NCBI GenBank assembly: GCA_902775835.1
Contig: CACYNZ010000049.1
Span: 1-14,620, forward strand
Length of the DNA stretch: 14,620 bases
Direction: 5' to 3'
DNA from: an uncultured Eubacteriales bacterium
GTDB taxonomy: Bacteria > Bacillota_A > Clostridia > Christensenellales > Aristaeellaceae
The position numbers and the translations under genes were made by a program. Below the pieces are notes generated by a model. The model was given only the letters and a program-made list of their open reading frames with translations. It was not told where the DNA came from and ran no database searches. Numbering within the stretch: the stretch's first letter is position 1; each line of letters begins with the position of its first letter. Positions 5,904-13,074 of the stretch are shown here, in pieces.

Positions 5904-5920
5904 GTGTTAGCTAACACTAA
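5904..5920. promoter_or_regulatory. TetR operator: GTGTTAGCTAACAC palindrome (site 1)
   Basis: GTGTTAGCTAACAC (5904-5917) is a perfect 14-bp palindrome, followed by TAA. It overlaps the predicted transcription start of the adjacent tetR. Near copies occur at 6603-6619 and 6628-6638 in front of the ABC genes, so this is a good candidate for the binding site of that TetR and for autorepression. Confidence 0.8.
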
Positions 5921-5938
5921 CCAAGTTGGAGGGTGCAC

Positions 5939-6547
5939 ATGCCGAGAGACAAAACAGCCAATCATGTAAGGATCCTGGCTGCGGCAAAGCAGGAATTTCT
6001 GGAATATGGCTTTGAGAACGCTTCCATGCGCCGGATCGGAGAACGCTGCGGGATGACGGCTGCGGGGATCTACCGGCACTGCCGGGACAAGGCGGACCTG
6101 TTTGAGCAAGTGGCGGCCCCGGCTGTGGAAAGCCTTCACAGCTGGCTGGACAGCCATGTGGCGCGGTATGAGGATGCGATGCGGCAGGAAGGCAGCGTGC
6201 TCTGGCGTGATTCGGAAATCGACATGATGCGGGAAGTGGTCTATCCCCGCATGGAGGATTTCCGGCTGCTGCTGAACTGCGCGCAGGGCACCCGGTATGA
6301 AAATTTCCTGCATGATCTGACGGAAGTCAGCCAGAAGAAAATGCTGGAGTATCTGCCGCGGCTCAGAGCGCGGGGAAATCCGGTGCGGGAGATCTCGCCG
6401 GCGGAACTGCATCTGCTGATGAGTGCTTACACCACGGCATTGTTTGAACCGGTGATTCACGGCTATCCGCTGGAGGAAGCGCTGCGGTGCCTTGATACGG
6501 TGGAGGCATTCTTTCTGCCGGGATGGAAAAAACTGATGGGTTTCTGA
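5939..6547 (+). CDS. TetR/AcrR-family regulator of the ABC-transporter operon
   Basis: This 202-aa protein has a clear N-terminal TetR domain: VRILAAAKQEFLEYGFENAS followed by MRRIGERCGMTAAGIYRHCRDKADLF (residues about 10-55), the canonical helix-turn-helix with its IYRHxxxKxxLF end. The C-terminal half should bind an effector; it contains no recognisable ligand motif. ATG 5939 is preferred, with GGAGGG at 5928-5933; the in-frame GTG at 5933 overlaps this ribosome binding site. Palindromic sites of the same sequence lie over its own start and before the transporter genes 112 bases downstream. It very likely represses itself and the following operon, with the transported compound or a relative as inducer; that part is inference. 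Confidence 0.88.
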   Translation: MPRDKTANHVRILAAAKQEFLEYGFENASMRRIGERCGMTAAGIYRHCRDKADLFEQVAAPAVESLHSWLDSHVARYEDAMRQEGSVLWRDSEIDMMREVVYPRMEDFRLLLNCAQGTRYENFLHDLTEVSQKKMLEYLPRLRARGNPVREISPAELHLLMSAYTTALFEPVIHGYPLEEALRCLDTVEAFFLPGWKKLMGF

Positions 6548-6562
6548 GAATATCTGGATTCC

Positions 6563-6588
6563 TGCCTATTTCCGAAAGGAGATAGGCA
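6563..6588. terminator. GNRA-capped hairpin after tetR, weak or no T run
   Basis: TGCCTAT (6563-6569) pairs with ATAGGCA (6582-6588); inside it a G-T pair and TCC/GGA close a GAAA tetraloop, for 11 pairs in all. It begins 16 bases after the tetR stop. No real T tract follows (ATTCGTCT), so it may be a weak terminator or an mRNA 3'-end stabiliser. Confidence 0.5.
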
Positions 6589-6602
6589 ATTCGTCTGTTA
6601 TA

Positions 6603-6638
6603 GGGTTAGTTAACACTAATAATCTCCTGTTAGCTAAC
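6603..6638. promoter_or_regulatory. Two TetR operator copies upstream of the ABC genes (sites 2 and 3)
   Basis: Site 2 (6603-6619) matches the tetR operator at 15 of 17 positions, with core GTTAGTTAAC at 6605-6614. Site 3 (6628-6638) is an exact 11-base match, TGTTAGCTAAC. Their centres are 24 bases apart. An extended -10-like TGTTATAGG lies at 6596-6604 just before site 2, but no clear -35 box is visible, so the promoter position is uncertain. Site 3 lies about 8 bases before the AAAGGAGG ribosome binding site. Confidence 0.75.
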
Positions 6639-6659
6639 GGAACGTAAAGGAGGTTCACG

Positions 6660-8462
6660 ATGATGGGGGAAAAGAAACAAAGCGAGCTGGGGGAACTGCT
6701 GGCCTATGCGGGCACGTACAAAGGGCTTACGTTTCTGGGACTGGGCCTGTCTGCCGTGGCCATGGTGCTTGGAATGCTGCCCTATATCTGCATCTGGCTG
6801 GCGGTGCGCGACCTGATTGCCGCGGCACCCGACTGGACGCAGGCGGCGGGGATCAGCCGGTATGGCTGGATGGCCTTTGCGTTTGCGCTGGCGGGGATTC
6901 TCGTCTATTTCGCGGCGCTGATGTGCACGCACCTGGCGGCATTCCGCACAGCGTCCAATATCCGCAAACAGGGCATGGCACATCTGATGAAGGCGCCTCT
7001 GGGGTTCTTTGACAGTAATGCGTCCGGCCTTTTGCGCAACCGTCTGGATGGTGCGGCCTCCGAAACGGAAACCCTGCTGGCCCATAACCTGGCCGATATT
7101 GTGGGCACCATCACCATGTTCCTTGCCATGCTGGTGCTGATGTTTGTGTTTGACTGGCGGATGGGAGCGGCCTGTCTCCTGGCTGCGGTGATATCCGTTG
7201 GAGCGCTGGGCACCATGATGGGCGGAAAAAATGCAGCGCTCATGGCGGAATACCAGGCTGCCCAGGACACGATGAGCAAGGCAGGCACGGAATATGTGCG
7301 GGGGATCCCTGTGGTGAAAGTGTTCCAGCAGACGGTGTATTCCTTCCGGGCCTTCCAGCAGGCCATTGAGGATTACAGTGCCAAGGCGGAACATTACCAG
7401 GCGGATGTCTGCAAGGTGCCCCAGGCTGTCAATCTGACAGCCACGGAAGGCGCTTTCGTGTTCCTGGTGCCCATGGCCCTGCTGCTGGCTCCCGCCGCAC
7501 TCAGCGCCGGTAATTTTGCGGGGTTTGTGACCAACTTTGCCTTCTATGCCGTGTTTTCGGCCGTCATTTCCACAGCGCTGGCCAGGATCATGTTTGCAGC
7601 CAGCGGCATGATGCTGGCCAAAACGGCTCTGGGCCGCATTCATCAGGTGATGAGCGCGCCGGTGATGAAAATCACTGACCATCCGCAGTCTCCCCGGGAC
7701 AACGGCGTGGAATTTGAAGATGTTTCCTTTACGTATGACGGGGCGGAAGTGCCTGCCCTGGATCACGTGTCCTTTACGGTCCGGCCCGGACAGACCATAG
7801 CACTGGTCGGGCCATCCGGCGGCGGAAAGACCACAGCCGCCAGCCTGATTCCGCGGTTCTGGGATGCAGACTCCGGAAGCGTGAAGATCGGCGGCGTGGA
7901 TGTGCGGGATATGGATCCGCATGTGCTCATGGACCAGGTGGCCTTTGTGTTCCAGAACAGCCGGCTGTTCAAGGCCAGCATTCTGGACAATGTACGGGCC
8001 GCCCGGCCGGATGCCACCCGGCAGGAAGCGGAGGCGGCGCTTTCCGCCGCCCAGTGTGATGATATCATCGCGAGGCTGCCCGACGGCATGGACACCGTGA
8101 TCGGCACGGAGGGCACGTATCTTTCCGGCGGTGAGCAGCAGCGCGTGGCGCTGGCAAGGGCGATCCTGAAAAACGCACCCATCGTGGTACTGGATGAGGC
8201 CACGGCCTTTGCGGACCCGGAAAACGAGGCCATGATCCAGAAAGCCTTTGCGGTGCTGACACGGGACCGTACGGTGATTATGATCGCCCATCGCCTTTCG
8301 ACGGTGGTCCATGCTGACGGGATCATTGTACTGAACGGGGGAAGGGTCGAGGAAACGGGCACCCACGGAGAGCTGCTGGAAAAGCATGGGCTGTATGCCC
8401 GGATGTGGAAGGACTACGGCCAGGCCGTGCAATGGAAAATCACCGCAGAGGAGGCGAAGTGA
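6660..8462 (+). CDS. ABC half-transporter (permease fused to ATPase), first of a pair
   Basis: This 600-aa protein has an N-terminal membrane domain of about six helices (residues about 20-320) and a C-terminal ATPase. Walker A GPSGGGKT starts at 384, the Q-loop is in VFQNSRLF, the signature LSGGEQQR is at 488-495, Walker B with catalytic Glu is IVVLDEATA at 508-516, and the switch His is 544. The stretch after Walker B reads FADPENE, a feature I associate with IrtA/IrtB and YbtP/YbtQ-type transporters, which have exporter fold but can import siderophores. Direction is therefore open. A strong AAAGGAGG ribosome binding site (6646-6653) precedes ATG 6660. The partner half begins 1 base after its stop, so a heterodimer in the cell membrane is likely. 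Regulated by TetR sites upstream. Confidence 0.93.
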   Translation: MMGEKKQSELGELLAYAGTYKGLTFLGLGLSAVAMVLGMLPYICIWLAVRDLIAAAPDWTQAAGISRYGWMAFAFALAGILVYFAALMCTHLAAFRTASNIRKQGMAHLMKAPLGFFDSNASGLLRNRLDGAASETETLLAHNLADIVGTITMFLAMLVLMFVFDWRMGAACLLAAVISVGALGTMMGGKNAALMAEYQAAQDTMSKAGTEYVRGIPVVKVFQQTVYSFRAFQQAIEDYSAKAEHYQADVCKVPQAVNLTATEGAFVFLVPMALLLAPAALSAGNFAGFVTNFAFYAVFSAVISTALARIMFAASGMMLAKTALGRIHQVMSAPVMKITDHPQSPRDNGVEFEDVSFTYDGAEVPALDHVSFTVRPGQTIALVGPSGGGKTTAASLIPRFWDADSGSVKIGGVDVRDMDPHVLMDQVAFVFQNSRLFKASILDNVRAARPDATRQEAEAALSAAQCDDIIARLPDGMDTVIGTEGTYLSGGEQQRVALARAILKNAPIVVLDEATAFADPENEAMIQKAFAVLTRDRTVIMIAHRLSTVVHADGIIVLNGGRVEETGTHGELLEKHGLYARMWKDYGQAVQWKITAEEAK

Positions 8463-8463
8463 C

Positions 8464-10206
8464 ATGTTTGGCAAAGCGTTTCAGCGTCGGTACGCGCTTA
8501 CGGATCAGGGCGTGATAAACACCAAAAAGGGCGCTTTCTGGACGGTGGTTGTCAATCTGGTTGTCATGGGCGGCATGAGCATTCTGTACCTGCTGATGTC
8601 GAAATACATGGATGTGCTGACAGGCGGCGCACCGCTGCCTGACGCATGGGTGTTCATGCTGCTGGTGGCAGGCTTCATTGTCCTTTCCATGGCGGCCCAC
8701 ATTCAGCAGTACAAGGCTACCTACGGCCTGGTGTACGGCGAAGTGAAGGCTACACGTCTGCGTCTGGCGGAGCGGCTGCGCAGGCTTCCTCTGGGGTATT
8801 TTGGCAAGCGGGATCTGGCGGATCTGACGGAAACCATTATGGGCGACGTGAACCGGCTGGAGCACGTGTGGTCCCACTGTCTCGGGTATCTGTACGGCTC
8901 GGTCATATCCACGGCTGTCATAGCCGTTGCACTGATCTGCTATGACTGGCGAATGGCGATTGCTGTGCTGTGGGGCGTGCCCGTGGCGTTTGCCCTGCTG
9001 TTCGGCAGCCGCAGGCTGTCGCGGCGCAATTCCGAAAAGCTGAAAAGGGATGCCGTTCAGGTATCCGACGGCATTCAGGAAACGCTGGAAAACATCCGGG
9101 AGATCCGGGCCACCAGTCAGGAGGAACGCTTCCTGCAGGCACTGAACGCGAAAATAGACCGGCATGAAAAAACCAGCATCCGGGGCGAACTGGCTACCGG
9201 ATTGTTTGTCAACGCGGCCAGCGTCATCATGCGTCTGGGCGTGGCCACCACCATTCTGACCGGTACGAGCCTGATTCTCTCAGGACAGATTGATTTCATG
9301 CTGCTGTTCATGTTCCTTCTGGTGATTACCCGGGTGTATGCACCGTTTGATCAGGCCCTGGCGCTGATTGCGGAAATGTTCATGTCACAGGTGTCCGCCG
9401 GACGTCTGAACGAAATCTATGATGCGCCTACGGCGGAAGGCACGGAGCATTTCCAGCCCCGGGGACACGATATTGAGTTCAGGAATGTGGTCTTTTCCTA
9501 TGATGACAAGCAGGTGCTCAAAGGCGTGAGCTTCACGGCAAAGGAAGGCGAGGTCACAGCGCTGGTGGGCCCGTCGGGCGGTGGAAAGAGCACCTGCGCA
9601 AGGCTTGCGGCCAGGCTCTGGGATGTTGATCAGGGGCAGATCACGGTGGGCGGCGTGGATATTTCCGGCGTGGATCCGGAAGTGCTGCTGAGCGACTACT
9701 CCATGGTGTTCCAGGACGTGGTGCTGTTTGACGATACCGTGATGGAAAACATTCGTCTGGGAAAGCGCGGAGCGTCGGACGAGGAAGTGCGCGCCGCGGC
9801 CAGGGCAGCCAACTGCGATGAGTTTGTGGAGAAGCTGCCGAAGGGGTATCAGACGCCCATCGGGGAAAACGGTGCGAAGCTGTCCGGCGGTGAGCGCCAG
9901 CGTATATCCATTGCCCGGGCACTGCTGAAAAACGCGCTCATTGTACTGCTGGATGAAGCCACTGCCTCCCTGGATGTGGAGAACGAAACCCGGGTGCAGG
10001 GAGCCCTGTCCCGCCTGCTTGCCGGCAAAACCGTGCTGGTGATTGCGCACAGGATGCGCACGGTGGAGGCAGCTGACAGGATTGTGGTGCTGTCAGATGG
10101 CCGGGTGGCCGAAGAGGGAAGCCCCGCGGAGCTCATGTCCAGGGACGGAGGCATGTTCCGCCGTATGACGCAGCTGCAGGCCGCATGCGCCGAATGGAGC
10201 ATATAA
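8464..10206 (+). CDS. ABC half-transporter (permease fused to ATPase), second of a pair
   Basis: This 580-aa protein has the same architecture as its neighbour: an N-terminal six-helix membrane domain (about 25-305), then an ATPase with Walker A GPSGGGKST (from 369), VFQDVVLF Q-loop, signature LSGGERQR (473-480), Walker B IVLLDEATA (493-501) and switch His 529. All catalytic residues are present, so both ATP sites of the presumed heterodimer look competent. ATG 8464 starts one base after the previous stop, with GAGGAGG at about 8447-8454 inside the upstream gene; translation is probably coupled. An upstream in-frame start would overlap the partner gene and lacks homology. The substrate is unknown. 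Confidence 0.93.
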   Translation: MFGKAFQRRYALTDQGVINTKKGAFWTVVVNLVVMGGMSILYLLMSKYMDVLTGGAPLPDAWVFMLLVAGFIVLSMAAHIQQYKATYGLVYGEVKATRLRLAERLRRLPLGYFGKRDLADLTETIMGDVNRLEHVWSHCLGYLYGSVISTAVIAVALICYDWRMAIAVLWGVPVAFALLFGSRRLSRRNSEKLKRDAVQVSDGIQETLENIREIRATSQEERFLQALNAKIDRHEKTSIRGELATGLFVNAASVIMRLGVATTILTGTSLILSGQIDFMLLFMFLLVITRVYAPFDQALALIAEMFMSQVSAGRLNEIYDAPTAEGTEHFQPRGHDIEFRNVVFSYDDKQVLKGVSFTAKEGEVTALVGPSGGGKSTCARLAARLWDVDQGQITVGGVDISGVDPEVLLSDYSMVFQDVVLFDDTVMENIRLGKRGASDEEVRAAARAANCDEFVEKLPKGYQTPIGENGAKLSGGERQRISIARALLKNALIVLLDEATASLDVENETRVQGALSRLLAGKTVLVIAHRMRTVEAADRIVVLSDGRVAEEGSPAELMSRDGGMFRRMTQLQAACAEWSI

Positions 10207-10224
10207 GATGAAAGAAGGAGCGGT

Positions 10225-10941
10225 ATGAAAAGAGATGCTTTCCTGAATGAGGACACGGACAGTCTGGACTGGCCGCGCATCCGGCATTTGCTGAAGCTGG
10301 GCATGGCGGCCGCGTTTCTGGTGCTGATCGGTGACATGCTGCTGGGATGGGGTGTTTCCGATCCTGAGGTTACCGGGCTCCCGGCGATGTTCACCCGCTA
10401 TCTGTCTGTTCCGGACGGACGCATTTTCGCCTCCGCCCTTCTGGGGCTGATCGGGATTCCGGTGGAGTGCCTGTGCTGGTTTGCGGTATACCGCATGATC
10501 CGTCCGTATTCAGAAAAGGACGCGCATGCTTTCCGCGCGGGCGTTCTGGGCTGTCTGGTTTTCGGCGGCTGCGGCGTGCACGTGCCCTGCTGCATGCTGG
10601 TCTGTCTGCTCAAACATTTTTACGCGGATGATCCGGCAGGCGTGGTGCAGAAGATGACGCCGTGGCTTGTGTGGTTCCTGGCTCCGGCTACGGTGATTTT
10701 TGCGGTGTTCTTTTTCATGACGGCCATTGTGCAGCTGCGCGCGTTCCGGTCAGGGCATACGCCGCTGCCCCGGGGATGCTGGGTGTTTTCGCTGCTGGCC
10801 GGCCTTGTATGGATGATACTGATGCGGCTGTGCGGGGACCATGCGGTTACCAACGCGCTTGCGACGGGCTGGATCAGTATCGGTAACCTGTGGATGATGG
10901 GCGGACTGCTCATTACGATCAGAAGGAGGATTGGAACATGA
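10225..10941 (+). CDS. Polytopic membrane protein, possible DUF6796-type, copy 1
   Basis: This 238-aa protein has about six hydrophobic segments (roughly residues 30-48, 70-92, 105-128, 143-168, 182-200, 213-232). I recognise no enzymatic motif. Features it shares with the last gene of the window are a GDMLLGWG motif in the first helix, R...A..LG..GIP near residue 70, a basic SGHT/SGKT loop before the fifth helix, and a polar ATGWIS-NLW motif in the last helix. It may belong to the family listed as DUF6796; this is from memory and unverified. It lies 18 bases after the second ABC gene, with GAAGGAG as ribosome binding site, and its stop overlaps the next start as ATGA. It may assist or modulate the transporter or methyltransferase; that is inference. 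Confidence 0.8.
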   Translation: MKRDAFLNEDTDSLDWPRIRHLLKLGMAAAFLVLIGDMLLGWGVSDPEVTGLPAMFTRYLSVPDGRIFASALLGLIGIPVECLCWFAVYRMIRPYSEKDAHAFRAGVLGCLVFGGCGVHVPCCMLVCLLKHFYADDPAGVVQKMTPWLVWFLAPATVIFAVFFFMTAIVQLRAFRSGHTPLPRGCWVFSLLAGLVWMILMRLCGDHAVTNALATGWISIGNLWMMGGLLITIRRRIGT

Positions 10942-11717
10942 AGCCTGATTACAAAAACTGGATGCCCAGGGGCATGGTGTATTCTTTCCTGGCCGGGTGT
11001 ATCGGCTGCGGTGTTGTGGGCCTGGCAGCGTATATGCTGCTGGATGGTACGCTGAAAACGGTGCTGACGATTGTCTTCGGGGCGGCCGCTGTCGTTTTCT
11101 GCGCGATGACGGTCTGGGCGGTGCTCATGCGCCGGGCCTTTGATTACAACGGCAGGCGGCAGATGTCCCGCGCGATTATTGAGGGCACAGCCGCATACGT
11201 GAAACTGCCCCGGGGCGGAACATGCCTGGACGTGGGCTGCGGAAGCGGCGCGCTGGGCATTGCCGTGGGCAGGCACAATCCGAAAGCCGAAATCGTGGGC
11301 ATTGACCGCTGGGGCAGGGAGTACGCTTCCTTCAGCAAGAACCTGTGTGAAAGCAATGCCAGGGCCGAGGGCGTCACCCGGGCACGGTTCCAGAAGGGCG
11401 ATGCCACGCATCTGGAGTTTCCGGATGAAACCTTTGACGCCGTGGTCAGCAATTATGTGTACCACAATATTCCCGGCGACCGTCAGCAGTATCTGCTGGA
11501 AACCCTGCGTACGCTGAAAAAGGGCGGCACATTTGCCCTCCACGATATTTTTTCCCGCTCCAAGTACGGCGACATGCAGGCTTTTGTGAAAAAGCTCAGA
11601 GACATGGGCTATGAGAAGGTGGAACTCATCGATACAACCGACGGCCGGTTCATGAAAAAATCCGAGGCTGTCTGGATGGGCCTGAGCGGATCGGCACTGC
11701 TGACCGGCAGAAAATAA
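10938..11717 (+). CDS. Membrane-anchored class I SAM-dependent methyltransferase
   Basis: This 259-aa protein has two N-terminal membrane helices (about 12-34 and 38-64) followed by a Rossmann-type methyltransferase domain. Motif I is LDVGCGSG (97-104), the acidic end of strand 2 is in EIVGIDRW, and a motif near DATHLEFPDETFDAVVSNYV fits Methyltransf_11/25 members. It should transfer a methyl group from S-adenosylmethionine to a substrate at the inner face of the membrane, probably small and lipophilic. The start at ATG 10938 overlaps the previous stop (ATGA), with GGAGG at 10926-10930. The frame is open further upstream, but that would overlap the previous gene by more and lacks a ribosome binding site. 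The class is firm; the substrate is unknown. Confidence 0.88.
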   Translation: MKPDYKNWMPRGMVYSFLAGCIGCGVVGLAAYMLLDGTLKTVLTIVFGAAAVVFCAMTVWAVLMRRAFDYNGRRQMSRAIIEGTAAYVKLPRGGTCLDVGCGSGALGIAVGRHNPKAEIVGIDRWGREYASFSKNLCESNARAEGVTRARFQKGDATHLEFPDETFDAVVSNYVYHNIPGDRQQYLLETLRTLKKGGTFALHDIFSRSKYGDMQAFVKKLRDMGYEKVELIDTTDGRFMKKSEAVWMGLSGSALLTGRK

Positions 11718-11818
11718 GGACATCCATGCATGACGGGCCTTGGGCATATATGGAAAAACGGGAAAAATGCCGGAAACATGCGGCAGAAAAGATCATGCAC
11801 ACGGAAAGGGGAAAGGGC

Positions 11819-12316
11819 ATGCTGGAGGCTTTGGCTGTAACGGGTATTCTCTGTCTCTGCTCCCTCGGAGTGATTCTGGTGATTCCCTTTTTTGCCAGAA
11901 CCCGGTATCTGATGGCGTTTCTGCCCCGGGATGTCCGGGAAGCGGCGAAAGATCATCCGGATCCTCCACCGGGAAAGCGTGTGATCGGATATCTGCTGGT
12001 TCTTGCGTTTGCTGCAGTGTTTGCGGGCGGCTATGTGTTCCTGGGCGCGGACGGTCTGCGCCGGGGATATGGGTTTGGACGGCTGTTTGTACAGTTTATG
12101 ATTGTTCTGTACGGGTACAAGCTGTTCGACATTGTGGTGCAGGACCAGTATCTCGTCATCACCAGACGGTATTTTGTCCGGTTCTATCCGGAAACCAGGG
12201 ACTGTCCCGGCTGGCGTGACCGGAGCTTCAATACAAGGAAGCAGCTGATCCGCTTGGCCGTATTTCCCTTTTCGGCTGCCCTGATGGCGGGAATCACGCT
12301 GTGGATTGGAGGGTAA
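11819..12316 (+). CDS. Small membrane protein of unknown function
   Basis: This protein of about 165 aa has four likely membrane segments (about 4-24, 52-70, 80-105, 140-162). No known enzymatic motif is visible. Polar landmarks are FFARTRYLMAFLPRDVREAA, DHPDPPPGKR after helix 1, YKLFDIVVQDQYLV, and FYPETRDCPGW before the last helix. I have the impression of similar proteins next to other TetR or methyltransferase genes in gut Firmicutes, but cannot verify it. The start is uncertain: ATG 11819 follows a GGAAAGGGGAAAGGG stretch and begins right before the first helix. In-frame ATGs at 11726, 11750 and 11795 would add up to 31 polar residues; 11726 has AAGGA only 5 bases before it. It lies within the same co-directional run. 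Confidence 0.72.
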   Translation: MLEALAVTGILCLCSLGVILVIPFFARTRYLMAFLPRDVREAAKDHPDPPPGKRVIGYLLVLAFAAVFAGGYVFLGADGLRRGYGFGRLFVQFMIVLYGYKLFDIVVQDQYLVITRRYFVRFYPETRDCPGWRDRSFNTRKQLIRLAVFPFSAALMAGITLWIGG

Positions 12317-12379
12317 TTGCCGGCGGAGAAAGCCATTGACGAATGCATGGAAACGAGCGTATGAGAGGAGAATGCCGAA

Positions 12380-13060
12380 ATGTCACGCCGTGATCAGATC
12401 AGAGGCGCCTACCGGCTGACGGGAAGCAATGCCGGGTTTTACGATGGGATGATGACCTATTCGACGCTTCCGGGGAAAGCAATCTGCCGTCTGGTCTGGA
12501 ATATGGACGGGGAGAAGAACCTGACGTACCTGGAAAAAGCGCTGTCGGGCATACCGGAGGATTTCAGCGGCACGCTGCTGGAAGTGCCGGTGGGGACGGG
12601 CGTGCTGACCATGCCGGTGTACCGGGAGCTGCCGAAGGCCGACATTACCTGCCTGGATTATTCCGCTGACATGATGAACGCGGCCAGAAAGCGGGCGGAG
12701 CAGCTGAGCATTCCCAATGTCAGATTCTGCCAGGGGGATGTAGGCGCGCTGCCCTTTCAGGACGAAAGCTTTGATGCGGTGCTGTCGCTCAATGGCTTTC
12801 ATGCGTTTCCGGACAAGGAGGCAGCCTATGCCGAAACCTTCCGGGTGCTGAAAAAGGGCGGTATATTCTGCGGGTGCTTCTATATCCAGGGCATGTGCAG
12901 GCGAACAGACATGTTCGTCCGGCGCCTGTATGTCCCGAAGGGCTTTTTCACCCCGCCCTTTGAGACCCTGGAGAGTCTGCGCAGGCGCCTGGGCGGGCTT
13001 TATGAAAAAGCAGAGGTGGAGCACGTGGAGGGCATTGGCTGCTTCCGCTGCGTCAAATAA
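12380..13060 (+). CDS. Class I SAM-dependent methyltransferase, UbiE-like
   Basis: This 226-aa protein is soluble, with no membrane helix. The S-adenosylmethionine-binding motif I is LLEVPVGTG (66-74), a variant of the usual DxGxGxG in which VP replaces the first glycine pair; this VPVGTG form recurs in some UbiE/COQ5-like proteins. Further signs are DITCLDYSADMMNAARKRA (strand 2 and helix), QGDVGALPFQDESFDAVLSL (motif II) and FRVLKKGGIFCG (motif III). It is likely a small-molecule C- or O-methyltransferase. The ribosome binding site GAGAGGAG lies about 10 bases before ATG 12380. It is the second methyltransferase of the run and may act in sequence with the membrane-anchored one; substrate unknown. 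Confidence 0.88.
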   Translation: MSRRDQIRGAYRLTGSNAGFYDGMMTYSTLPGKAICRLVWNMDGEKNLTYLEKALSGIPEDFSGTLLEVPVGTGVLTMPVYRELPKADITCLDYSADMMNAARKRAEQLSIPNVRFCQGDVGALPFQDESFDAVLSLNGFHAFPDKEAAYAETFRVLKKGGIFCGCFYIQGMCRRTDMFVRRLYVPKGFFTPPFETLESLRRRLGGLYEKAEVEHVEGIGCFRCVK

Positions 13061-13074
13061 AGGAGGACGGGCAT

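Noticed and set aside
8386..8463. Upstream start of the second ABC gene inside the first
   Set aside because: ATG 8464 has a strong GAGGAGG before it and a one-base gap to the previous stop; the upstream residues look like an out-of-frame reading of the first ABC gene.
6630..8474. 614-codon open frame on the minus strand opposite the first ABC gene
   Set aside because: It mirrors a clear ABC transporter, is rich in His, Arg, Gln and Pro as antisense frames of GC-rich genes are, and shows no domain or ribosome binding site.
10620..11747. 375-codon minus-strand open frame opposite the membrane protein and methyltransferase
   Set aside because: It spans two well-supported plus-strand genes, shows no motif and has the composition of an antisense shadow.
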